Positions 18,375-27,671 of a DNA stretch of 64,000 nucleotides are shown piece by piece; within the stretch, counting starts at the first letter, position 1, and every line of letters starts with the position of its first letter. Where the stretch lies: contig CP077096.1 of assembly GCA_014268975.2 (NCBI GenBank), forward strand, positions 1,944,501 to 2,008,500, written 5' to 3'. Below the pieces are notes generated by a model that saw nothing but the letters and a program-made list of their open reading frames with translations, did not search any database and was not told where the DNA came from. Source of the DNA: Pseudomonas wayambapalatensis (GTDB lineage Bacteria > Pseudomonadota > Gammaproteobacteria > Pseudomonadales > Pseudomonadaceae). The translations under genes and the position numbers were made by a program.

Positions 18375-20359
18375 ACGCTGCCCTGGTGATCCCCGAGCTT
18401 GGCCAGTTGGCGATGATCCTGGCGATCTGTTTTGCCGTGGTGCAGGCCAGCGTGCCGCTGCTCGGTGCCTGGCGCGGCGACCGCCTCTGGATGGGCCTGG
18501 CGCGCCCCGCGGCCTGGGGCCAGTTCGCCTTCCTCGCCTTTGCCTTCGCCTGCCTGACCCATGCCTTCATGACCGACAACTTCTCGGTCGCCTATGTCGC
18601 CCACAACTCCAACACCGCACTGCCTTGGTACTACAAATTCAGCGCCGTGTGGGGTGCCCACGAAGGCTCGCTGCTGCTCTGGGCGTTGATCCTGGGGGGC
18701 TGGACCTTCGCCGTATCGGTGTTCTCGCGCCAGTTGCCGCAGGTGATGCTGGCGCGGGTGCTGGCGGTGATGGGCATGATCAGCACAGGTTTCCTGTCGT
18801 TCCTGATCATCACCTCCAATCCCTTCACCCGCCTGCTGCCGCAGGTGCCCACCGACGGTCGCGACCTCAATCCGCTGCTGCAGGACTTCGGCCTGATCGT
18901 CCATCCGCCGATGCTGTACATGGGCTACGTGGGCTTCTCGGTGGCCTTCGCCTTCGCCATCGCGGCGCTGCTCGGTGGCCGCCTGGATGCGGCCTGGGCA
19001 CGCTGGTCGCGGCCCTGGACCATCGTCGCCTGGGCCTTCCTCGGTATTGGCATCACCCTAGGCTCCTGGTGGGCCTACTATGAGCTGGGCTGGGGCGGCT
19101 GGTGGTTCTGGGATCCGGTGGAAAACGCCTCGTTCATGCCATGGCTGGTCGGTACTGCGCTGATCCATTCGCTGGCGGTGACCGAAAAGCGCGGGGTGTT
19201 CAAGAGCTGGACCGTGCTGCTGGCCATCGCGGCATTCTCGCTGAGCCTGCTGGGTACCTTCCTGGTGCGTTCCGGGGTACTGACCTCGGTGCACGCCTTC
19301 GCCGCCGACCCGTCGCGCGGTGTGTTCATCCTGATCTTCCTGCTGTTCGTGGTCGGCGGCTCGCTGACCCTGTTCGCCCTGCGCGCTCCGGTGGTCAAGA
19401 GCCACGTGGGCTTTGGCCTGTGGTCGCGCGAGACGCTGCTGCTGGCCAACAACCTGGTGCTGGTGGTGGCCGCCTCGATGATCCTGCTGGGCACGCTCTA
19501 CCCGCTGGTGCTCGACGCCCTGACCGGCGCCAAGCTGTCGGTCGGCCCACCTTACTTCGATGCGTTGTTCCTGCCGTTGATGGCGCTGCTGATGGTGGTG
19601 CTGGCAGTCGGTGTACTGGTGCGTTGGAAGGATACGCCTGGCAAATGGCTGTTCGGCATGCTGACGCCGGTGCTGATCGGCAGCGCGATCCTGGCGCCGG
19701 TCGCCGGGCTGATCGTCGACGACTTCGACTGGCCGGCGCTCAGCGTCTTCGCCCTGGCCGCCTGGGTGGTGCTCGGCGGTGTGCGCGACATCCTCGACAA
19801 GACCCGTCACAAAGGCCTGCTCAAGGGCCTGCGCGGCCTGCACCGCAGCTACTGGGGCATGCACCTGGCCCACCTGGGGCTGGTGGTGTGTGCCCTGGGC
19901 GTGGTGTTGTCGAGCAACAACAGCGCCGAGCGCGACCTGCGCATGGCGCCGGGCGAAAGCGTCGAGCTGGGCGGTTACCACTTCCTGTTCGAGGGCGCCA
20001 AGCACTTCGAGGGGCCGAACTTCATTTCTGACAGGGGCACCATCCGTGTGTCGCGTGAGGGGCGTGAAGTGACGGTGTTGCACCCGGAAAAACGCCTGTA
20101 CACCGTCCAGCAATCGATGATGACCGAGGCCGGTATCGATGCAGGCTTTACCCGCGACCTCTATGTCGCCCTGGGCGAGCCATTGGAGAACGGTGCCTGG
20201 GCAGTACGGGTACACATCAAGCCCTACGTGCGCTGGATCTGGCTGGGCGGCCTGCTGACCGCGCTGGGCGGTCTGCTCGCGGCGCTGGACCGGCGTTATC
20301 GGGTCAAGGTCACGGCGCGGGTGCGCGAAACATTGGGCCTGTCTGGAGCGGCGGTATGA
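18371..20359 (+). CDS. ccmF: Cytochrome c heme lyase subunit CcmF
   Basis: CcmF attaches heme to apocytochromes. This 662-residue protein has many membrane helices and a WWD domain near [18 protein letters not shown], plus conserved histidines ([22 protein letters not shown]). Length is normal. It overlaps both ccmE and dsbE by four bases, giving a continuous translationally coupled string. Confidence 0.96.
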   Translation: MNAALVIPELGQLAMILAICFAVVQASVPLLGAWRGDRLWMGLARPAAWGQFAFLAFAFACLTHAFMTDNFSVAYVAHNSNTALPWYYKFSAVWGAHEGSLLLWALILGGWTFAVSVFSRQLPQVMLARVLAVMGMISTGFLSFLIITSNPFTRLLPQVPTDGRDLNPLLQDFGLIVHPPMLYMGYVGFSVAFAFAIAALLGGRLDAAWARWSRPWTIVAWAFLGIGITLGSWWAYYELGWGGWWFWDPVENASFMPWLVGTALIHSLAVTEKRGVFKSWTVLLAIAAFSLSLLGTFLVRSGVLTSVHAFAADPSRGVFILIFLLFVVGGSLTLFALRAPVVKSHVGFGLWSRETLLLANNLVLVVAASMILLGTLYPLVLDALTGAKLSVGPPYFDALFLPLMALLMVVLAVGVLVRWKDTPGKWLFGMLTPVLIGSAILAPVAGLIVDDFDWPALSVFALAAWVVLGGVRDILDKTRHKGLLKGLRGLHRSYWGMHLAHLGLVVCALGVVLSSNNSAERDLRMAPGESVELGGYHFLFEGAKHFEGPNFISDRGTIRVSREGREVTVLHPEKRLYTVQQSMMTEAGIDAGFTRDLYVALGEPLENGAWAVRVHIKPYVRWIWLGGLLTALGGLLAALDRRYRVKVTARVRETLGLSGAAV

Positions 20360-20892
20360 AGCGTTGGATCATGGTAGTGCCATTGGCGGTGTTCCTGCTG
20401 ATGGCCGTGTTTCTGTACAAGGGGCTGTTCCTCAAGCCCGACGAACTGCCGTCGGCGATGATCGGCAAGCCCTTCCCGGCATTTTCGCTGCAGAGCGTGC
20501 AGGGCGACCGGACCCTGACCCAGGCCGACCTGCAGGGACGGCCGGCGCTGGTCAACGTCTGGGGCACCTGGTGCCCGTCGTGCAAGGTCGAGCACCCTTA
20601 TCTGAACCAACTGGCCGAGCAAGGGGTGGTGATCCACGGGATCAACTACAAGGATGACAACGCCGCCGCGCTCAAATGGCTGGCCGAATTCCACAACCCT
20701 TACCAGCTCGATATCCGCGACGAGCAGGGCTCCCTGGGCCTGGACCTGGGCGTGTACGGTGCGCCGGAAACCTTCCTGATCGACGCCAAGGGCATCATTC
20801 GTTACAAGCATGTCGGCGTGGTCGATGCCACGGTCTGGCGCGAGCAACTGGCGCCGCTGTACCAGGGGCTGGTCGATGAGGGGCAGCCATGA
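20356..20892 (+). CDS. dsbE: Thiol:disulfide interchange protein CcmG/DsbE
   Basis: This membrane-tethered periplasmic thioredoxin keeps the CxxCH cysteines of apocytochromes reduced. The N-terminal anchor is at residues 3-22 and the active site is WGTWCPSCK. The conserved acidic GINYKDDN and cis-Pro YGAPETFLID segments are present. It overlaps ccmF and ccmH. Confidence 0.95.
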   Translation: MKRWIMVVPLAVFLLMAVFLYKGLFLKPDELPSAMIGKPFPAFSLQSVQGDRTLTQADLQGRPALVNVWGTWCPSCKVEHPYLNQLAEQGVVIHGINYKDDNAAALKWLAEFHNPYQLDIRDEQGSLGLDLGVYGAPETFLIDAKGIIRYKHVGVVDATVWREQLAPLYQGLVDEGQP

Positions 20893-21365
20893 AGCGTTGG
20901 CTTGCCGCCGCCGTACTCGGCTTGAGCCTGGCCGGCATGGCCAGGGCGGCTATCGATACCTATCAGTTTCGCGACGATGCCGAGCGCGAGCGCTACCAGC
21001 AACTGACCAAGGAACTGCGCTGCCCCAAGTGCCAGAACCAGGACATTGCCGACTCCAATGCACCGATCGCCGCCGACCTGCGCCGGGAGATCTTCCGCAT
21101 GCTCGGCGAAAACCAGAGCAACCAGCAGATCATCGACTTCATGGTCGATCGCTATGGCGACTTCGTACGCTACAAGCCAGCGCTGACGGCGCGTACCTGG
21201 CTGCTCTGGTTCGGCCCTGGCGTGTTGCTGGCTGGCGGCTTCGTGGTGCTGGCGGTGATCGTCCGTCGGCGCCGCAGCCCGGTGGCGCAAGGCACCTGCG
21301 AACTCTCCGTGGACGAACGCGAACGTCTCGCCAAACTGCTGGATAAAGAACAGACCCATGACTGA
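20889..21365 (+). CDS. ccmH: Cytochrome c maturation protein CcmH
   Basis: The 158-residue protein has a cleavable N-terminal signal (ending near ARAA), the redox motif LRCPKCQNQ and a C-terminal membrane helix ([20 protein letters not shown]). It presents apocytochromes to CcmF. It is the short, Pseudomonas-type CcmH without the TPR domain, which is encoded separately by ccmI; the genes overlap by eight bases. Confidence 0.95.
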   Translation: MKRWLAAAVLGLSLAGMARAAIDTYQFRDDAERERYQQLTKELRCPKCQNQDIADSNAPIAADLRREIFRMLGENQSNQQIIDFMVDRYGDFVRYKPALTARTWLLWFGPGVLLAGGFVVLAVIVRRRRSPVAQGTCELSVDERERLAKLLDKEQTHD

Positions 21366-22542
21366 ATTCTGGCTGAGTGCGGGCCTGCTGTTGCTCGCCG
21401 CCCTGGCTTTCCTGATGATCCCGATCCTGCGTGGCCGCCGCCAGCAGGCCGAAGAAGACCGCACCGCGCTCAACGTGGCCCTGTACCAGGAGCGGGTCGC
21501 CGAGTTGACTGCACAGCAGGAGGCCGGGGTGCTCGACGCCGAGCAACTGGCCAAGGGGCGCGACGAGGCGGCCCGTGAACTGCTGTCCGACACCGAAGGG
21601 AGCGAGGCGCCGCGTCAGGGGCATATGGGCAAGACCCTGCCGCTGGTGGCTGCCGTGCTGGTACCGGTGATGGCGTTGGGGTTGTACCTGCATTTCGGCG
21701 CCGCCGACAAGGTCGAGCTGACCCGTGAGTTCGCCGACGCGCCGAAAACCATGCAGGAAATGACCGCGCGTCTGGAACGTGCCGTACAGGCCCAGCCGGA
21801 CTCTGCCGAGGGCCTGTACTTCCTGGGCCGCGCCTACATGGCCGACCAGCGTCCTGCCGATGCCGCCAAGGCCTTCGAACGTGCGGTCGCCCTGGCTGGT
21901 CGTGAGCCCGAGCTGCTCGGGCAGTGGGCCCAGGCGCAGTACTTCGCTGCCGACAAGCACTGGAGCCCACAACTGCAGAGCCTGACCGACGAAGCGCTCA
22001 AGGCCGACCCGAACGAGGTCACCAGCCTGGGGCTGCGCGGCATCGCTGCCTTCGAGGGCGAGCGCTATCAGGAAGCGATCGACTACTGGCAGCGCCTGCT
22101 GGCGCAATTGCCCGAAGGCGATGCCTCGCGCGCCGCCCTGCAGGGTGGGATCGACCGCGCTGCCGACAAGCTCAAGGCTGACGGCGGCAAGCCGGTGCGG
22201 ACTGCGAGCCTGACCGTGCGCGTCGAGCTGGCCGCAGCGCTCAAGGACAAGGTCAAGCCGGACGACACCGTGTTCATCTTCGCCCGCGCCAGTAACGGCC
22301 CGCCGATGCCGCTGGCGGCCAAGCGAGTGACGGTGGCGCAGTTGCCGATCGAAGTGCAGTTGTCGGATGCCGACGCGATGATGCCGCAGATGAAACTGTC
22401 GGACTTCGCTGAAGTCCAACTGGTTGCGCGCGTATCGCGTGCCGGCCAGCCGACCCAGGGCGAGTGGATCGGCCAGAGCGCGCCGCTGGCTACCCGTGGC
22501 CAGCCAACCCAGCAGCTGACCATCGACCGCCCCGACCGATAA
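21358..22542 (+). CDS. ccmI: Apocytochrome c chaperone CcmI
   Basis: Two N-terminal membrane helices (about 4-21 and 96-115) flank a cytoplasmic loop. They are followed by a TPR region around residues 125-260 ([21 protein letters not shown]) and a C-terminal beta domain. CcmI binds the C-termini of apocytochromes and hands them to CcmH/CcmF. It is the last gene of the ccm operon; the next gene starts 12 bases later and may be read through. Confidence 0.93.
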   Translation: MTEFWLSAGLLLLAALAFLMIPILRGRRQQAEEDRTALNVALYQERVAELTAQQEAGVLDAEQLAKGRDEAARELLSDTEGSEAPRQGHMGKTLPLVAAVLVPVMALGLYLHFGAADKVELTREFADAPKTMQEMTARLERAVQAQPDSAEGLYFLGRAYMADQRPADAAKAFERAVALAGREPELLGQWAQAQYFAADKHWSPQLQSLTDEALKADPNEVTSLGLRGIAAFEGERYQEAIDYWQRLLAQLPEGDASRAALQGGIDRAADKLKADGGKPVRTASLTVRVELAAALKDKVKPDDTVFIFARASNGPPMPLAAKRVTVAQLPIEVQLSDADAMMPQMKLSDFAEVQLVARVSRAGQPTQGEWIGQSAPLATRGQPTQQLTIDRPDR

Positions 22543-22554
22543 GAGATTGCCGCC

Positions 22555-22980
22555 ATGAACCGCAGCGTACGCCTGACCTTGATCACCCTGGCCCTGGGGC
22601 TTTCCGCCTGTACGGTGCATCAGCCAGGCGAGCGCGAGTCGCTGCCACCGATCGAGACCACCCCTCCACCGCACCAGGGGCCGGTGGTCAAGCCGCTGCC
22701 GGGCGGCCAGCCCGCACCGCAGCCTGGTGCGCCGTCCGGTATTCCCAAGCCGATGCCACGCACCTCCGCGAGCTTCGCGCCGCCGCCGGGCGGTGCCAGC
22801 CATTGGGATCCGAAGCTTGGCGTCTATGTGCTGGAGAAGCAGCCCAACACCTTCTATCGTCAGCGCACCTACTACCGTTATGACAAGGGCTGGAGCTGGT
22901 CGCTGAGCCCCAACGGCCCCTGGCAGGAAACCGACAGCAGCGGTGTGCCGGGTGGGTTGGGCAGGGCCTTCGCGCAGTAA
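22555..22980 (+). CDS. Proline-rich lipoprotein of unknown function
   Basis: The 141-residue product has a lipoprotein signal with lipobox LSAC at residues 16-19. A Pro/Gly-rich stretch (about 25-85) follows, then a compact Tyr/Trp-rich end (YYRYDKGWSWSLSPNGPWQE). It should be attached to the cell envelope. It lies 12 bases after ccmI, which suggests co-transcription, but nothing links it to cytochrome assembly directly. Confidence 0.75.
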   Translation: MNRSVRLTLITLALGLSACTVHQPGERESLPPIETTPPPHQGPVVKPLPGGQPAPQPGAPSGIPKPMPRTSASFAPPPGGASHWDPKLGVYVLEKQPNTFYRQRTYYRYDKGWSWSLSPNGPWQETDSSGVPGGLGRAFAQ

Positions 22981-22991
22981 GCATCCTTCAC

Positions 22992-23025
22992 GCCTCTGTC
23001 GTGGGCGCGTCCCCGCGATAGAGGC
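22992..23025. terminator. Hairpin, possible terminator or REP relic
   Basis: GCCTCTGTCGTGGG pairs with CCCCGCGATAGAGGC with two G-T-type mismatches across a short loop. There is no T-run. It follows the lipoprotein gene and could end the ccm transcript, or be a decayed REP element. Confidence 0.45.
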
Positions 23026-23083
23026 CCTCGCAGTCTCCAACCGAACTGGCATAATCCCCCTCTGAATCGAACCGGAGGGTGGC

Positions 23084-24022
23084 ATGAGCAAGACAGTCCT
23101 GGTACTGGTGGAAACGGTCGACGATTACCTGCCGCTGCTGGAGCAGGCCGGTTACCACCTGATTCGTGCCCCATCCGCGCAACGGCGTGCGCAAGCCATC
23201 GCCGAGCATGCCGAACAGATCGACGCTGTCCTCACCCGTGGCCCGCTGGGCCTGACCGGCGCGGAAATCCAGGCACTGCCCAAACTCGAAATCATCTGCG
23301 TGATCGGCGCAGGCTATGAGCAGGTCGACCTGGCCGCCGCCAAGGCCCGTGGCATTACCGTCACCAACGGTGCTGGCGCCAACGCAGGCCCGGTCGCCGA
23401 TCACGCCATGGCCCTGTTGCTGGCGATGTTGCGCGACATTCCCCGGGCCGATGCCAGCACCCGGCGCGGTGAATGGAACCGGGTCATCAGCCCCTCGGTG
23501 AGCGGCAAGCGGCTTGGCATCATCGGCCTTGGTGCCATCGGCCAGGCCATCGCCAAGCGTGCGGCGCAGGGCTTCGACATGAGCGTCAGCTACCACAGTC
23601 GCACGCCGCGTGCCGATGTGCCCTACACCTGGTACGACAGCCCGTTGCAACTGGCCCAGGCCGTGGACATCCTGGTGATCGCCACCCCGGGTGGTGCCGG
23701 TACCTTGCACCTGGTCGATGCCCCGGTGCTCGCGGCGCTGGGGGGCGAGGGGTATCTGGTCAATATCGCCCGCGCGAGCGTGGTCGATACCCAGGCGCTC
23801 GTGCAGGCATTGCAGGCGGGCATCATCGCTGGCGCCGCATTGGATGTCTTCGATGACGAGCCTGCCGTGCCCGAGGCACTCAAGGTGTTGGGCAATACCG
23901 TGCTGACCCCGCATGTCGCCGGCCAGTCGCCGGAAGCGGCGCGCGATACCGTTACCCTGGTGCTGCGCAATCTCCAGGCATTCTTCGCTGGCGAGCCGGT
24001 GCTCACGCCAGTACTGTCGTAA
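23084..24022 (+). CDS. NAD(P)-dependent 2-hydroxyacid dehydrogenase
   Basis: This 312-residue D-isomer 2-hydroxyacid dehydrogenase has the nucleotide-binding GLGAIGQAIAKR motif near residue 150 and the catalytic Arg (INIARASVVDTQAL), Glu (DVFDDEPAVPE) and His (TPHVAGQSPEA). It probably reduces glyoxylate, hydroxypyruvate or a related 2-keto acid; the substrate cannot be read from sequence. A GGAGG-type site precedes the ATG. Gaps on both sides suggest a single-gene unit. Confidence 0.88.
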   Translation: MSKTVLVLVETVDDYLPLLEQAGYHLIRAPSAQRRAQAIAEHAEQIDAVLTRGPLGLTGAEIQALPKLEIICVIGAGYEQVDLAAAKARGITVTNGAGANAGPVADHAMALLLAMLRDIPRADASTRRGEWNRVISPSVSGKRLGIIGLGAIGQAIAKRAAQGFDMSVSYHSRTPRADVPYTWYDSPLQLAQAVDILVIATPGGAGTLHLVDAPVLAALGGEGYLVNIARASVVDTQALVQALQAGIIAGAALDVFDDEPAVPEALKVLGNTVLTPHVAGQSPEAARDTVTLVLRNLQAFFAGEPVLTPVLS

Positions 24023-24060
24023 CCCCCAGCTTTCGATCCCGCCTGACAAGGAGTGTGTGC

Positions 24061-24849
24061 ATGCAACTTGAGATCTTCCAGGTCGATGCTTTTTCGGCCA
24101 AACCTTTTGGCGGCAACCCGGCGGCGGTGATCCCGCTGGAGAGCTGGCTGCCGGACGATGTGCTGCAGCGCATCGCCGAAGAGAACAACCTGTCCGAGAC
24201 GGCCTACTTCGTGCGCAACGGCGAAGGCTATGACTTGCGCTGGTTCACCCCGGCCGTGGAGGTCGACCTGTGCGGCCACGCCACGCTGGCTTCGGCCTGG
24301 GTGTTGTTCGAGCAACTGGGCGAACAGGCCGAAGTGCTACGTTTCAATACCCGCAGTGGCGAGTTGCGGGTCAGGCGCGGTGCTGATGGCCTGCTGGCCA
24401 TGGACTTCCCGGCCAAGCAACCGGCGAAGGTAGATTTTCCCGATGGCCTGCTCAAGGCCTTGGGCCTGTCGAGCGCCCGCGCGCTGTACCGCTCGGATGA
24501 CTTCGTGGTGGTAATCGACGACGCAGCCTTGATCGATCCGCTCAAGCCCGATTTCGTCGCGCTGTCGGCTTTCGATGTGCGTGGCATTGCCGTGACCGCG
24601 CCGGGCCGTGGCTTCGACTTCGTTACCCGCTGGTTCGGCCCACGCGTAGGGGTCAACGAGGATCCGGTGACCGGTTCGGCGCACACGACGCTGGCGCCTT
24701 ACTGGTCCGAGCGCCTCGGCAAGCGCAGCCTCAGCTGCGAGCAGGGCGGGGTGCGCAAGGGGCAGTTGCAGTGCGAGGTGCCGGGGAATGGCCGGGTGAT
24801 CATCAGCGGGCGTGGGGCACTGTATATGCGAGGGACAGTGTTCATCTGA
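24061..24849 (+). CDS. PhzF-family isomerase/epimerase-like protein
   Basis: The 262-residue protein has the two-lobed PhzF fold. Signature segments are PFGGNPAAVIPL, the catalytic Glu in NNLSETAYFV, DLCGHATLASAW, and the mirrored second-lobe sequence GVNEDPVTGSAHTTLAPYW. AAGGAG at 24048-24053 is 7 bases before ATG 24061, so that start is preferred to a GTG two codons earlier. There are no phenazine genes nearby, so this is the stand-alone type, with unknown substrate. Confidence 0.88.
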   Translation: MQLEIFQVDAFSAKPFGGNPAAVIPLESWLPDDVLQRIAEENNLSETAYFVRNGEGYDLRWFTPAVEVDLCGHATLASAWVLFEQLGEQAEVLRFNTRSGELRVRRGADGLLAMDFPAKQPAKVDFPDGLLKALGLSSARALYRSDDFVVVIDDAALIDPLKPDFVALSAFDVRGIAVTAPGRGFDFVTRWFGPRVGVNEDPVTGSAHTTLAPYWSERLGKRSLSCEQGGVRKGQLQCEVPGNGRVIISGRGALYMRGTVFI

Positions 24850-24860
24850 GGCGAGGATGG

Positions 24861-24910
24861 CTTTGCGGGCCTCTTGTGCGGCGGTTCGCCGCTGCGACTT
24901 GCCCGCCAAG
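24861..24910. repeat. Degenerate REP-like inverted repeat
   Basis: The arms CTTTGCGGGC and GCCCGCCAAG face each other, with a small inner hairpin (GCGGCGGTTCGCCGC) between them. It resembles the REP elements elsewhere in the window but is decayed. It lies between the PhzF and GFA genes. Confidence 0.45.
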
Positions 24911-24967
24911 AGGTCTGTAGCTGCACCGCTATACTTTGCAGCTTCCCCACCCGTCAGGAGCCCCCCC

Positions 24968-25372
24968 ATGTCTCACACCAAGCACGGCGCCTGCCTCTGC
25001 GGCGCCATCCGCCTGACCGCCACGGTCGACAACCTCGAAGTCAACGCTTGCCACTGCAGCATGTGCCGCACCTGGGCCGGAGGCCCGATGCTCGCGGTGC
25101 ACTGCTCCCAGCCGCCCCGTTTCGAAGGTGCTGATCCCAGTGTCTACCGTTCCTCGGAATGGGCCGAGCGGGGCTTTTGCGGGCAGTGTGGCACCCACCT
25201 CTATTACCGGCTGATCGACAAGAATGAGTACGCCTTGCCGGTCGGCCTGCTCAAAGGCGATGACTGGCAGTTCACGATGCAGATCTACGTTGAACAGCGC
25301 CCGAGCTGGTATTGCTTCTCCAATGAGACCCAAGACCTCACCGGCGAGCAGGTCATGCAGCTGTTCAGCTAA
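24968..25372 (+). CDS. GFA family (glutathione-dependent formaldehyde-activating-like) protein
   Basis: This 134-residue zinc protein has the family's cysteine pattern: CLCGAIRL near the start, CHCSMCRTW in the middle and CGQCGTHLYYRL later. GFA-domain enzymes bind glutathione adducts, but few have a proven substrate. The ATG at 24968 gives the usual family N-terminus (MSHTKHGACLCG); the same open frame continues upstream without function. Confidence 0.87.
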   Translation: MSHTKHGACLCGAIRLTATVDNLEVNACHCSMCRTWAGGPMLAVHCSQPPRFEGADPSVYRSSEWAERGFCGQCGTHLYYRLIDKNEYALPVGLLKGDDWQFTMQIYVEQRPSWYCFSNETQDLTGEQVMQLFS

Positions 25373-25564
25373 GCCTGTGTCGCAACAACTCGGCGAAGCC
25401 GTGGGACTTTATGCCGGACTGCCCCTACCTGGCTGGAGACGGCAGCCATCGTGAAGGTGATCGGTGGCGTCCGGTGGTCGATGTGCCAGCACGACGTCAC
25501 TCCCGGACTTGCCAAACCTTTGCATTCCTGAGAAAAGGGCGGCCTCGAAATCTGCCGCAAGGAA

Positions 25565-25909
25565 ATGACCGTGACTCAGGAACTGCACATCACCGAGATC
25601 CAGGAAGGCGAGGGCAAGGCCGTGGTCAAAGGCGCCCTGATCACCACCCAGTACACCGGCTGGCTGGCCGACGGCAGCGAGTTCGACTCGTCCTGGTCGC
25701 GCGGCAAGCCGTTCCAGTGCGTGATCGGCACCGGCCGGGTGATCAAGGGCTGGGACCAGGGGCTGATGGGCATGCGCGTGGGCGGCAAGCGCAGGCTGCA
25801 AGTACCTGCGCACCTGGGCTATGGCGAGCGCTCCGTGGGCAGCATTCCGCCGAACTCGGACCTGACCTTCGAGATCGAGCTGCTCGAGGTGCTGACGCGG
25901 GATGATTGA
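25565..25909 (+). CDS. FKBP-type peptidyl-prolyl cis-trans isomerase
   Basis: The 114-residue protein is a single cytoplasmic FKBP domain without a signal peptide. Seen are the active-site strands YTGWLADGSEFDSSW, the VIKGWDQGLMGMRVGGKR loop and the end PNSDLTFEIELLEV. It should speed proline isomerisation during folding. About 190 bases upstream hold no gene that I can see and probably contain its promoter. Confidence 0.93.
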   Translation: MTVTQELHITEIQEGEGKAVVKGALITTQYTGWLADGSEFDSSWSRGKPFQCVIGTGRVIKGWDQGLMGMRVGGKRRLQVPAHLGYGERSVGSIPPNSDLTFEIELLEVLTRDD

Positions 25910-25984
25910 TGTCCAGTTGTTGCGAGGGTGACGTAATTCGGCAACATCGATGGTCTAACATGGCTGCTGCCAGGGAGGGCGAGC

Positions 25985-26743
25985 ATGGAAGAGCCCATCA
26001 GGCGGCCGGTGCATTGCACCGCCGCCAGCAAGGATGGTGCACAGGCAAGGATGCTCCCCGTCCTTAGCCGAACGAGCCCTGCCATGAAGTGGATGCAATA
26101 CCTGCGACGCCGTGACCTGTTTTTCGGTCTCACCCTCGCTGCGGTGCTGATACCGCTGACCCTCGATGTGGTGCAAAGCCGCGACCAGCACGGTGACGGA
26201 ACCCAGACACTGGTGTTCCTGCGCCATGCCGAGAAGCCCGGCGAGGGGCTGGGACAACTGAATTGCCAGGGCCTCAACCGCGCCATCGACTTGGCCACGT
26301 TGCTGCCTGAGCGATTCGGCGCTGCCGATTACGTGTTCGCCGCCGACCCCGGCCGACATGTCGAGGAGGGCAGCGAGGATAAACGCTACAGCTACATCCG
26401 CCCGCTCATGACCATCAGCCCCAGCGCCATCCGCCTCGGGTTGCCGGTCAATATCGACTTCGGCGCCAACGACTATGACGACCTCGCCGAAGAACTGCTA
26501 CGCGCCAAGTACCGCAACGCCACGGTCTACACCGCGTGGTCCCACGGCTACCTGCCAGACCTGATCAACGCCGTGGCCGGGAAGGCCCTGGGCGAGAAGC
26601 GCGTCATCACCTCGGACTGGGACGGCGACGACTTCGACACCCTCTATGTGATCACCCTGACCTGGCATGACGGTAAGGCCACGATGCTCAGTCGCAACGT
26701 ACGCCAGGAGCTCGATGGCGGATCCGAAGTTTGCCCGACTTGA
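25985..26743 (+). CDS. Histidine phosphatase (phosphoglycerate mutase-like) membrane protein
   Basis: The 252-residue product has a membrane helix (LFFGLTLAAVLIPLTLDVV) and then the phosphohistidine motif LVFLRHAEKPGEG. The second conserved His may be in TAWSHGYLPD. It probably acts as a periplasm-facing phosphatase or carries a related fold; the substrate is unknown. GGGAGGG at 25973-25979 lies 5 bases before ATG 25985 and decides this start. Methionines at 26051 and 26084 would give shorter forms that start just before the helix and look more like a standard signal anchor, so the start is not settled. Confidence 0.72.
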   Translation: MEEPIRRPVHCTAASKDGAQARMLPVLSRTSPAMKWMQYLRRRDLFFGLTLAAVLIPLTLDVVQSRDQHGDGTQTLVFLRHAEKPGEGLGQLNCQGLNRAIDLATLLPERFGAADYVFAADPGRHVEEGSEDKRYSYIRPLMTISPSAIRLGLPVNIDFGANDYDDLAEELLRAKYRNATVYTAWSHGYLPDLINAVAGKALGEKRVITSDWDGDDFDTLYVITLTWHDGKATMLSRNVRQELDGGSEVCPT

Positions 26744-26859
26744 TTCAGATGTTTCTGACTCGCTCGCGGTATCCGGGCTGACTTATTTCCAGATGACGAC
26801 AAGGCACTGTCCACGGGTTTCCGGAAATCCGATTTCGGGCGTGGGGAGTGCGAGGTTGC

Positions 26860-27360
26860 ATGGAAATCGATCGAGCTTATCGGTTTACCGGTCATCGCGG
26901 CGTGACCTTCGATGTCATCGAGTTCACTGTCAGGGCCGATAACTGCTGCTGGCTCAATACGCTGCATATTCCGACAACGGGCCGACATCAATATCGCGTG
27001 GTCGGCAAGGTGAAGGAGGTGTACGAACGGATGCAGGCCGGGCAGTTGCCCTGTGTGATGGCGGTGGCGGTTTCATTGCCGTTGACGCGCGAGCAGGGGG
27101 ATGCTCTGAACTCACAGCGCTGGACAGTCGCTGCTCTGGTGTCGGCAGGGGGGGCTGCAGTCACCGGGACGTTCGCCCCGGCGTTGGTAGTTGGTGCGGC
27201 AAAGATGGGCACATTCGCTTTTGTCTCCGACCGTCTGCCAACGTTTCACGCGGGGGATGTCTTGGTATCAGTCGAGGCCAAGGTCCAGGGCGGTATTGGT
27301 CCGCAACGCAGTTCTACTTCCCTGTTACTGAAAGCTGGGGTTGAACATGTCGTTCGATGA
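26860..27360 (+). CDS. Protein of unknown function
   Basis: I do not recognise this protein of about 166 residues. It has a beta-rich N-terminal half (MEIDRAYRFTGHRGVTF, DNCCWLNTLHIP), a Gly/Ala-rich hydrophobic stretch at about 110-140 that could span or insert in a membrane, and a polar C-terminus. Codon use is less G/C-rich than in flanking genes. It overlaps the next small membrane-protein gene, so the two are likely made together. Such pairs can be effector and immunity protein, but nothing here proves it. An ATG at 26848 would add four residues. Confidence 0.55.
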   Translation: MEIDRAYRFTGHRGVTFDVIEFTVRADNCCWLNTLHIPTTGRHQYRVVGKVKEVYERMQAGQLPCVMAVAVSLPLTREQGDALNSQRWTVAALVSAGGAAVTGTFAPALVVGAAKMGTFAFVSDRLPTFHAGDVLVSVEAKVQGGIGPQRSSTSLLLKAGVEHVVR

Positions 27361-27592
27361 TCTGCTGCAGCCGATTTTGATCATGATCATCTGGTGGACA
27401 CTGGATCGCTGGACCGTATCACCCTGGCGCGGATGGGTAGGGCTGGCTCTTCTAGCGGGTGGCTTGGCCAGCTTTTTCTGGACCGAAATGTGGAGAGTTT
27501 TTGGTCACGAAATAATCATGTGGAAGTCAACCGCTGTATCTATCGGCATTTTTCTCATGCTGCGCAGCAACCGGCATGTCGACAAGTCGTAA
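27347..27592 (+). CDS. Small membrane protein of unknown function
   Basis: The 81-residue product has two or three hydrophobic segments (LQPILIMIIWWTL, WVGLALLAGGLASFFW and AVSIGIFLML). It begins inside the end of the preceding unknown gene, in another frame. The TTG at 27341 is an alternative start. A small membrane partner made from an overlapping gene fits an immunity or accessory subunit; this is inference only. Confidence 0.5.
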   Translation: MSFDDLLQPILIMIIWWTLDRWTVSPWRGWVGLALLAGGLASFFWTEMWRVFGHEIIMWKSTAVSIGIFLMLRSNRHVDKS

Positions 27593-27624
27593 GCCTCACT
27601 GGGAGAGTGGGTCAGCTTGTGACA

Positions 27625-27661
27625 AGGCCGCCGCGCCTTCAGGATGACGATACGGCGGCCT
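27625..27661. terminator. Weak hairpin between convergent genes
   Basis: AGGCCGCC (27625-27632) pairs with GGCGGCCT (27654-27661) across a 21-base loop. There is no T-run. Its position between the small membrane protein gene and the racemase gene, which converge, favours a terminator role, but the structure is weak. Confidence 0.3.
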
Positions 27662-27671
27662 CGAGCTGAAT

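Noticed and set aside
24061..24849. Phenazine biosynthesis gene phzF
   Set aside because: The PhzF fold is shared by many unrelated enzymes, and no phz genes are nearby.
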